Origin: Helicobacter pylori NCTC 11637 = CCUG 17874 = ATCC 43504 = JCM 12093
GTDB lineage: Bacteria > Campylobacterota > Campylobacteria > Campylobacterales > Helicobacteraceae
DNA: 64,000 nt
Assembly: GCF_900478295.1 (NCBI RefSeq)
Contig: NZ_LS483488.1
Location: forward strand, 992,001-1,056,000
Direction: 5' to 3'
A program made the translations under genes and the position numbers. The notes under the pieces were generated by a model. That model had not been told where the DNA came from. It saw only the letters and a program-made list of their open reading frames with translations, and did no database searches. Shown here piece after piece: positions 58,344 through 64,000 of this stretch (positions within the stretch are counted from its first letter, which is position 1; each line of letters begins with the position of its first letter).

Positions 58344-58985
58344 ATGAAAGAAATCGTTACAATAGAGAATGTGTCTTTTAACTACCACAATCGCGCGATT
58401 TTTAAAGATTTTAATTTAAGCATTCAAGAAGGGGATTTTTTATGCGTTTTAGGGGAGAGCGGGAGCGGTAAAAGCACGCTTTTAGGCTTGATTTTAGGGC
58501 TTTTAAAACCCAGTTTGGGGAGCGTTAAAATCTTTAATGAGACCCTTTCAAACAACGCTTTTTTACGCCAAAAAATAGGCTATATCGCTCAAGGCAATTC
58601 CTTATTCCCCCATTTAAACGCCATGCAAAACATGACCTTTTGCCTTAATTTACAAGGCATAAACAAACAAGCCGCTCAAAAAGAAGCCAAAGCCTTAGCG
58701 TTAAAAATGGGGTTAGATGAGAGCCTTATGGATAAATTCCCTAATGAATTGAGTGGGGGGCAAGCCCAAAGAGTGGGCATTATTAGGGGGATTATCCACA
58801 AGCCAGAACTCATTTTATTAGACGAGCCTTTTAGCGCTTTAGATAGTTTTAATCGTAAGAATTTGCAAGATCTCATCAAAGAGATCCACCAAAATTCTTG
58901 CGCTACTTTCATTATGGTAACGCATGATGAGAGCGAGGCGCAAAAGTTAGCCACAAAAACCCTAGAAATCAAAGCCTTTAAATAA
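58344..58985 (+). CDS. proV: Osmoprotectant ABC transporter ATP-binding protein
   Basis: The 213 residues contain Walker A GESGSGKSTLL, the Q-loop GYIAQGNSLFPHLN, the signature LSGGQAQRVGI, Walker B LILLDEPFSALD and the switch histidine in VTHDESEAQ. The C-terminal CBS domains found in longer ProV/OpuA proteins are missing, so ionic-strength sensing must occur elsewhere. Partner of the fused permease gene just upstream. Confidence 0.9.
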   Translation: MKEIVTIENVSFNYHNRAIFKDFNLSIQEGDFLCVLGESGSGKSTLLGLILGLLKPSLGSVKIFNETLSNNAFLRQKIGYIAQGNSLFPHLNAMQNMTFCLNLQGINKQAAQKEAKALALKMGLDESLMDKFPNELSGGQAQRVGIIRGIIHKPELILLDEPFSALDSFNRKNLQDLIKEIHQNSCATFIMVTHDESEAQKLATKTLEIKAFK

Positions 58986-58996
58986 GAGCCATGATT

Positions 58997-59176
58997 TTAA
59001 GGCTGATTTAAAAATTCTGGCGTGGTGCTGTTGGTGGGCGTTTGCATAGAAGAATTAGAGCTGTTTGAAGTTTTTTTAGCGGGTTTTTCATTGAATGGGG
59101 GGGCTTTATAGCCGCAAGCTTGAATCGTTATTGCTACAAGCGTTAAAAAGCATGTTAAGATCAGTTTATGGAACAA
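58997..59176 (-). CDS. 59-residue lipoprotein, LptM-like (previously easy to miss)
   Basis: A TTG start at 59176 is backed by a strong Shine-Dalgarno AAGGAG (59190-59185) 8 nt upstream. The product has a short basic start, a hydrophobic helix (LILTCFLTLVAITIQ) and a lipobox leading to ACGYKAPPFNEKPAKK, then a Ser/Thr/Asn/Pro-rich tail. A tiny lipoprotein with CGxK-PP right after the lipid cysteine resembles LptM/YifL, which helps mature the LPS translocon; this is inference. It converges with proV, and its first 9 nt overlap the start of the opposite-strand gene, an unusual divergent arrangement. Confidence 0.7.
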   Translation of the reverse strand: MFHKLILTCFLTLVAITIQACGYKAPPFNEKPAKKTSNSSNSSMQTPTNSTTPEFLNQP

Positions 59177-59629
59177 AATATTTTCTCCTTACTCATTCAA
59201 AAAAAGTCTTATAAAAAGCTTGAAACCCTTTTGAAACTCAAAAAGCTTAAGGTTTTTATGCCTTTAAGTTTACAAGAAAATTTGCTTTTTATCTTCATAA
59301 AAGACTCCAAATTGCTTTTTGCGTTTAAAGATCTTTGGGCTTCTAAGGAATTTAACCAGCGATTCGCTAAAGAAATCAGCCATTTTTTAAACACGCAAGG
59401 GCATGCTTATGGGTTTGACGGGTTGAATGGGTTAGAAATTTTAGGTTATGTGCCTAAAGACGCACTAAAAAAAGCCAATTTTTATGCCCCCATTAAAAAA
59501 CAAGCCCGTTTTTTTCGCCCTAGCGCTTTAGGGTTGTTCCATAACCCCATTAAAGACGCTCGTTTGCATGAATGTTTTGAAAAAGCGCGCGCTTTGATCC
59601 ACTACCAACGAAGTTTTTTTGAGGAATGA
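59168..59629 (+). CDS. Small basic protein upstream of uvrC, possibly DciA/DUF721-like
   Basis: A 153-residue soluble protein. LQENLLFIFIKDSKLLFAFK followed by NQRFAKEISHFLNTQG has the beta-beta-helix look of DUF721/DciA proteins, which load the replicative helicase in bacteria lacking DnaC. The match is by eye and weak. The C-terminus is basic and aromatic (KKQARFFRPSALGLFHNP). The stop codon directly abuts the uvrC start, so the genes are coupled. Corresponds to HP0820. Confidence 0.6.
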   Translation: MEQNIFSLLIQKKSYKKLETLLKLKKLKVFMPLSLQENLLFIFIKDSKLLFAFKDLWASKEFNQRFAKEISHFLNTQGHAYGFDGLNGLEILGYVPKDALKKANFYAPIKKQARFFRPSALGLFHNPIKDARLHECFEKARALIHYQRSFFEE

Positions 59630-61414
59630 ATGGCTGATTTATTGTCCAGTTTGAAAAACCTTCCTAACAGCAGCGGCGTGTATCAATATTTTGATAAAAA
59701 CCGCCAATTACTCTATATCGGTAAGGCGAAAAATTTAAAAAAACGCATCAAAAGCTATTTTTCCATCCGTAATAATGAAATCACGCCCAACCATCGCGCC
59801 AGCTTACGCATCCAAATGATGGTCAAACAAATCGCTTTTTTAGAAACCATTTTAGTGGAAAATGAGCAAGACGCTTTGATTTTAGAAAACTCTTTAATCA
59901 AGCAGCTCAAGCCCAAATACAACATTCTTTTAAGAGACGATAAAACTTACCCTTATATTTATATGGATTTTTCCACTGATTTCCCTATCCCTTTAATCAC
60001 ACGAAAAATTTTAAAACAGCCTGGCGTTAAATATTTTGGCCCTTTTACGAGCGGGGCTAAGGATATTTTAGACAGCTTGTATGAATTGCTCCCGTTGGTT
60101 CAAAAGAAAAATTGCATCAAGGATAAAAAGGCATGCATGTTTTATCAAATAGAGCGTTGTAAAGCCCCATGCGAGGATAAAATCACCAAAGAAGAGTATT
60201 CAAAAATCGCTAAAGAATGTTTAGAAATGATTGAAAATAAAGACAAACTCATCAAAGAGCTTGAATTGAAAATGGAGTGCCTTTCTAGCAATTTGCGTTT
60301 TGAAGAAGCCCTCATTTACAGGGACAGGATTGCAAAAATCCAAAAAATCGCCCCTTTCACTTGCATGGATTTAGCCAAACTCTATGATTTGGATATTTTT
60401 GCTTTTTATGGTGCAAGCAATAAAGCGGTGTTAGTGAAAATGTTTATGCGTGGGGGTAAAATCATTTCTTCAACGTTTGAAAAAATCCACTCTCTCAATG
60501 GGTTTGACACTGATGAAGCGATGAAACAAGCCATTATCAATCATTACCAATCGCATTTGCCTTTGATACCAGAACAGATTTTATTGAACGCTTGCTCTAA
60601 TGAAGCGCTTAAAGAATTGCAAGAATTTATCTCCCACCAATACTCTAAAAAAATCGCTCTTAGCATTCCTAAAAAAGGCGATAAGCTCGCTTTAATAGAA
60701 ATCGCTATGAAAAACGCTCAAGAGATTTTTAGCCAAGAAAAAACCTCTAATGAGGATCTGATTTTAGAAGAAGCGCGATCGCTCTTCAAATTAGAGTGCA
60801 TGCCTTATAGGGTGGAAATTTTTGACACAAGCCACCATGCCAACAGCCAATGCGTGGGGGGAATGGTCGTGTATGAAAATAACGCCTTCCAAAAAAACTC
60901 TTACCGGCGCTACCATTTAAAAGGCTCTAATGAATACGATCAAATGAGCGAATTGCTCACCAGAAGGGCTTTAGACTTTGCCAAAGAGCCACCGCCTAAT
61001 TTATGGGTGATCGATGGAGGGAGGGGGCAATTAAACATCGCTTTAGAAATTTTAAAAAGCAGCGGGAGTTTTGTAGAAGTGATCGCTATTTCTAAAGAAA
61101 AAAGGGATTCTAAAGCTTATCGCTCTAAAGGGGGCGCTAAAGACATTATCCACACCGCTAACGATACTTTTAAATTGCTCCCTAGCGACAAACACTTGCA
61201 GTGGGTGCAAAAATTGCGCGATGAAAGCCACCGGTATGCGATAAACTTCCATAGATCCACTAAACTTAAAAACATGAAACAAATCGCTCTTTTAAAAGAA
61301 AAGGGTATAGGAGAAGCTAGTGTGAAAAAATTATTGGATTATTTTGGGAATTTTGAAGCGATAGAAAAAGCGAGCGATCAGGAAAAAAACGCCGTTTTAA
61401 AAAAACGAATCTAA
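59630..61414 (+). CDS. uvrC: Excinuclease ABC subunit C
   Basis: Makes both incisions in nucleotide excision repair. The 594 residues comprise a GIY-YIG nuclease domain ([20 protein letters not shown]), cysteines [13 protein letters not shown], the UVR motif that binds UvrB ([18 protein letters not shown]), the RNase H-like domain ([30 protein letters not shown]) and a C-terminal helix-hairpin-helix ([20 protein letters not shown]). Confidence 0.97.
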   Translation: MADLLSSLKNLPNSSGVYQYFDKNRQLLYIGKAKNLKKRIKSYFSIRNNEITPNHRASLRIQMMVKQIAFLETILVENEQDALILENSLIKQLKPKYNILLRDDKTYPYIYMDFSTDFPIPLITRKILKQPGVKYFGPFTSGAKDILDSLYELLPLVQKKNCIKDKKACMFYQIERCKAPCEDKITKEEYSKIAKECLEMIENKDKLIKELELKMECLSSNLRFEEALIYRDRIAKIQKIAPFTCMDLAKLYDLDIFAFYGASNKAVLVKMFMRGGKIISSTFEKIHSLNGFDTDEAMKQAIINHYQSHLPLIPEQILLNACSNEALKELQEFISHQYSKKIALSIPKKGDKLALIEIAMKNAQEIFSQEKTSNEDLILEEARSLFKLECMPYRVEIFDTSHHANSQCVGGMVVYENNAFQKNSYRRYHLKGSNEYDQMSELLTRRALDFAKEPPPNLWVIDGGRGQLNIALEILKSSGSFVEVIAISKEKRDSKAYRSKGGAKDIIHTANDTFKLLPSDKHLQWVQKLRDESHRYAINFHRSTKLKNMKQIALLKEKGIGEASVKKLLDYFGNFEAIEKASDQEKNAVLKKRI

Positions 61415-61424
61415 AGGAAAAGGC

Positions 61425-62690
61425 ATGAAAAAAAGATTGAATATAGGGCTTGTGGGTTTAGGGTGTGTGGGGAGCGCGGTCGCTAAAATCTTACAAGAAA
61501 ATCAAGAAATCATCAAAGACAGAGCCGGCGTGGAAATTAAAATTAAAAAAGCGGTGGTGCGAGATGTGAAAAAGCACAAAGGCTATGCTTTTGAAATCAG
61601 TAATGATTTAGAAAGCCTAATAGAAGATAAAGAAATTGATATTATCGTGGAGCTTATGGGTGGGGTGGAAGCGCCTTATCTTTTAGCTAAAAAAACTTTA
61701 GCCAAACAAAAAGCCTTCGTTACAGCCAATAAAGCCATGTTAGCGTACCACCGCTATGAATTAGAGCAAACCGCTAAAAACACCCCCATAGGCTTTGAAG
61801 CGAGCGTGTGTGGGGGTATCCCCATTATCAAGGCTTTAAAAGACGGCTTGAGCGCTAATCATATCCTTTCTTTTAAAGGGATTTTAAACGGCACGAGCAA
61901 TTACATTTTAAGCCAGATGTTTAAAAATCAAGCGAGCTTTAAGGACGCTTTGAAAGACGCGCAACATTTAGGCTATGCGGAATTGAACCCTGAATTTGAC
62001 ATTAAAGGCATTGATGCGGCGCACAAATTATTGATTTTAGCGTCTTTAGCCTATGGCATTGATGCGAAATTAGAAGAAATCTTGATTGAAGGCATTGAAA
62101 AAATAGAGCCAGATGACATGGAGTTTGCTAAAGAGTTTGGTTATAGCATTAAACTTTTAGGCATCGCTAAAAAACACCCAGATTGCATTGAATTAAGGGT
62201 GCATCCAAGCATGATTAAAAACGAATGCATGCTCTCTAAAGTGGATGGGGTGATGAACGCTATCAGCGTCATAGGGGATAAGGTGGGCGAAACTTTGTAT
62301 TATGGGGCTGGGGCTGGAGGAGAGCCTACCGCAAGCGCAGTCATTAGCGATATTATAGAAATCGCAAGGAAAAAAAGCTCTTTAATGCTAGGCTTTGAAA
62401 CCCCTCAAAAACTCCCCCTAAAACCCAAAGAAGAAATCCAATGCGCTTATTATGCGCGTTTGTTAGTGAGCGATGAAAAAGGGGTTTTTTCTCAAATTAG
62501 CGCGATTTTAGCCCAAAATGATATTTCGCTCAACAATGTCTTACAAAAAGAAATCCCGCATTCCAACAAGGCTAAAATCTTATTTTCCACGCACACCACC
62601 AACGAAAAGTCTATGCTGAACGCCCTTAAAGAGCTTGAAAATTTACAAAGCGTGTTGGATACCCCCAAGATGATTCGTTTGGAAAATTGA
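61425..62690 (+). CDS. hom: Homoserine dehydrogenase
   Basis: NADPH-dependent reduction of aspartate semialdehyde to homoserine for threonine and methionine. The 421 residues contain the Rossmann motif [28 protein letters not shown], the catalytic-lysine region [10 protein letters not shown] and [18 protein letters not shown], and a C-terminal ACT domain ([20 protein letters not shown]) for feedback control. The stop codon abuts the next start. Confidence 0.96.
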   Translation: MKKRLNIGLVGLGCVGSAVAKILQENQEIIKDRAGVEIKIKKAVVRDVKKHKGYAFEISNDLESLIEDKEIDIIVELMGGVEAPYLLAKKTLAKQKAFVTANKAMLAYHRYELEQTAKNTPIGFEASVCGGIPIIKALKDGLSANHILSFKGILNGTSNYILSQMFKNQASFKDALKDAQHLGYAELNPEFDIKGIDAAHKLLILASLAYGIDAKLEEILIEGIEKIEPDDMEFAKEFGYSIKLLGIAKKHPDCIELRVHPSMIKNECMLSKVDGVMNAISVIGDKVGETLYYGAGAGGEPTASAVISDIIEIARKKSSLMLGFETPQKLPLKPKEEIQCAYYARLLVSDEKGVFSQISAILAQNDISLNNVLQKEIPHSNKAKILFSTHTTNEKSMLNALKELENLQSVLDTPKMIRLEN

Positions 62691-63035
62691 ATGCGCTTTT
62701 TGAACAACAAACATAGAGAAAAGGGCTTAAAGGCTGAAGAAGAAGCTTGCGGATTTTTAAAGACGCTGGGTTTTGAAATGGTGGAAAGGAACTTTTTTTC
62801 ACAATTTGGCGAAATTGATATTATCGCTTTGAAAAAAGGGGTTTTGCATTTCATTGAAGTCAAAAGCGGGGAAAATTTTGATCCCATTTATGCGATCACG
62901 CCGAGCAAATTAAAAAAGATGATTAAAACGATCCGCTGTTATTTGTCCCAAAAAGATCCCAATAGCGATTTTTGCATAGACGCTCTTATTGTGAAAAATG
63001 GTAAATTTGAGCTTTTAGAAAATATCACTTTTTAG
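62691..63035 (+). CDS. UPF0102/YraN-family endonuclease-fold protein
   Basis: The 114 residues show the restriction-endonuclease-like core of the YraN family: [32 protein letters not shown] and FIEVKSG (D and ExK metal residues). The family is widespread next to DNA-repair or rnhB genes, and its activity is undefined. Coupled to hom by an abutting stop-start. Confidence 0.88.
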   Translation: MRFLNNKHREKGLKAEEEACGFLKTLGFEMVERNFFSQFGEIDIIALKKGVLHFIEVKSGENFDPIYAITPSKLKKMIKTIRCYLSQKDPNSDFCIDALIVKNGKFELLENITF

Positions 63036-63081
63036 ATTTTTACAGAAAGTAAATGCGATTTCATTAACATTCTTAAGCTAA

Positions 63082-63087
63082 TATAAT
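63082..63087 (+). promoter_or_regulatory. -10 element of trxA
   Basis: TATAAT 37 nt before the trxA start, followed by a standard leader with the Shine-Dalgarno TAGGAG. A convincing promoter for the trxA-trxB pair. Confidence 0.7.
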
Positions 63088-63123
63088 TCTCGTTAATCAA
63101 AATCATATATTTAGGAGTAACTA

Positions 63124-63444
63124 ATGAGTCACTATATTGAATTAACTGAAGAAAATTTTGAAAGCACCATTAAAAAAGGGGTTGCGTTAGTGGATTTTTG
63201 GGCGCCATGGTGTGGTCCTTGTAAGATGCTATCCCCTGTGATTGATGAATTAGCTAGCGAATATGAAGGTAAGGCTAAGATTTGTAAAGTCAATACCGAT
63301 GAGCAAGAAGAATTGAGTGCGAAATTTGGTATCAGGAGCATTCCTACGCTTTTATTCACAAAAGATGGCGAAGTCGTTCATCAGCTGGTGGGTGTGCAAA
63401 CTAAAGTTGCTTTAAAAGAGCAATTGAACAAACTTTTAGGCTAA
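63124..63444 (+). CDS. trxA: Thioredoxin 1
   Basis: General protein-disulphide reductase of 106 residues with the active site [10 protein letters not shown] and the cis-proline in RSIPTLLFT. Reduced by the thioredoxin reductase encoded 6 nt downstream; in H. pylori the pair supplies electrons to peroxiredoxin and arginase. Confidence 0.97.
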   Translation: MSHYIELTEENFESTIKKGVALVDFWAPWCGPCKMLSPVIDELASEYEGKAKICKVNTDEQEELSAKFGIRSIPTLLFTKDGEVVHQLVGVQTKVALKEQLNKLLG

Positions 63445-63449
63445 TAGCC

Positions 63450-64000
63450 ATGATAGATTGCGCGATTATTGGAGGTGGTCCTGCAGGTTTGAGCGCGGGG
63501 CTTTATGCCACTAGAGGCGGTGTTAAAAACGCCGTTTTGTTTGAGAAAGGAATGCCTGGGGGGCAAATCACTGGCAGTAGTGAGATTGAAAACTATCCGG
63601 GTGTTAAGGAAGTGGTGAGCGGGTTGGATTTCATGCAGCCATGGCAAGAGCAGTGTTTCCGCTTTGGCTTAAAGCATGAAATGACCGCTGTTCAAAGGGT
63701 TTCTAAAAAAGACTCTCATTTTGTTATTTTGGCAGAAGATGGCAAGACTTTTGAAGCTAAGAGCGTGATTGTCGCTACCGGTGGTAGCCCTAAACGCACA
63801 GGCATCAAGGGCGAGTCGGAATATTGGGGTAAAGGCGTTAGCACTTGTGCGACATGCGATGGCTTCTTTTACAAAAATAAAGAAGTAGCGGTGCTTGGTG
63901 GAGGCGATACCGCCGTAGAAGAGGCGATTTATCTAGCCAACATCTGCAAAAAAGTCTATCTCATCCACAGAAGAGATGGTTTTAGGTGTGCGCCTATCAC
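63450..64000 (+). CDS. trxB: Thioredoxin reductase (partial, C-terminus beyond window end)
   Basis: NADPH-dependent flavoenzyme that reduces thioredoxin. The visible 183 residues carry the FAD motif [44 protein letters not shown], the redox CATC in [16 protein letters not shown] and the NADPH motif [15 protein letters not shown]. The rest of the NADPH domain and the final FAD helix lie outside. Confidence 0.97.
   Translation, partial: MIDCAIIGGGPAGLSAGLYATRGGVKNAVLFEKGMPGGQITGSSEIENYPGVKEVVSGLDFMQPWQEQCFRFGLKHEMTAVQRVSKKDSHFVILAEDGKTFEAKSVIVATGGSPKRTGIKGESEYWGKGVSTCATCDGFFYKNKEVAVLGGGDTAVEEAIYLANICKKVYLIHRRDGFRCAPI

Overview
The window is a 64 kb stretch of an epsilonproteobacterial chromosome and is almost certainly Helicobacter pylori. 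The evidence is low GC with A/T homopolymers, Hof/Hor outer-membrane proteins, HpaA, the futalosine-pathway MqnA, FabX, tmRNA with its own tag sequence, and a gene order that matches, from memory, roughly HP0760 to HP0825 of strain 26695. HP numbers and symbols below rest on recognition of protein sequence and order, not on a search.

Layout. 1-3.3 kb: RNase Y (cut by the window edge), a 5-formyl-THF cyclo-ligase, a thioredoxin-fold lipoprotein and FtsY. 3.3-6.9 kb: a small accessory island between ftsY and moaA. It holds a NYN-domain ribonuclease-like gene with a hairpin in its leader, decayed gene fragments, a three-gene module of unknown glycine-rich membrane proteins (one gene split by a -1 frameshift at A AAA AAG), and a 28-residue hydrophobic ORF with adjoining G9 and T9 tracts and a hairpin around its ribosome-binding site. 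6.9-10.5 kb: moaA, mobA, flhB and a membrane protein. 10.5-17.5 kb: a compact minus-strand run of pyrH, rpoZ, spoT, tyrS, fabX, amiA. 17.6-31.6 kb: mqnA, acnB, secreted unknowns, hofE, ssrA (tmRNA), lolA, secA, a LolC/E-like permease and hofF behind a structured leader. 31.9-40.9 kb: an orphan hsdS with internal repeats, cadA, comM, def, clpP, tig, horG, hpaA. 41-51.6 kb: moaC, mog, moaE, moaD, ribA, a DUF3943-like protein, ribBA, a family 25 glycosyltransferase, a YgjP-like metallopeptidase, fecA2, acpS, fliL, rsmD and an unknown. 51.6-52.1 kb: an sRNA locus driven by a promoter with a T18 tract, matching NikS/HPnc4160. 52-64 kb: a MidA-like methyltransferase, an MBL hydrolase, a ThiF/MoeB enzyme, motAB, an osmoprotectant ABC transporter, a small unannotated lipoprotein, uvrC, hom, yraN, trxA and the start of trxB.

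How it works together. Most of molybdenum-cofactor synthesis is present in two clusters (moaA/mobA and moaC/mog/moaE/moaD) plus a MoaD-activating candidate. Riboflavin synthesis, protein export and lipoprotein sorting (FtsY, SecA, LolA, LolC/E-like), protein quality control (tmRNA, Tig, Def, ClpP) and flagellar genes (flhB, fliL, motAB) are interleaved with surface and variable loci. The most interesting unexplained material is the ftsY-moaA island, the small lipoprotein at 59 kb and the hofF leader.
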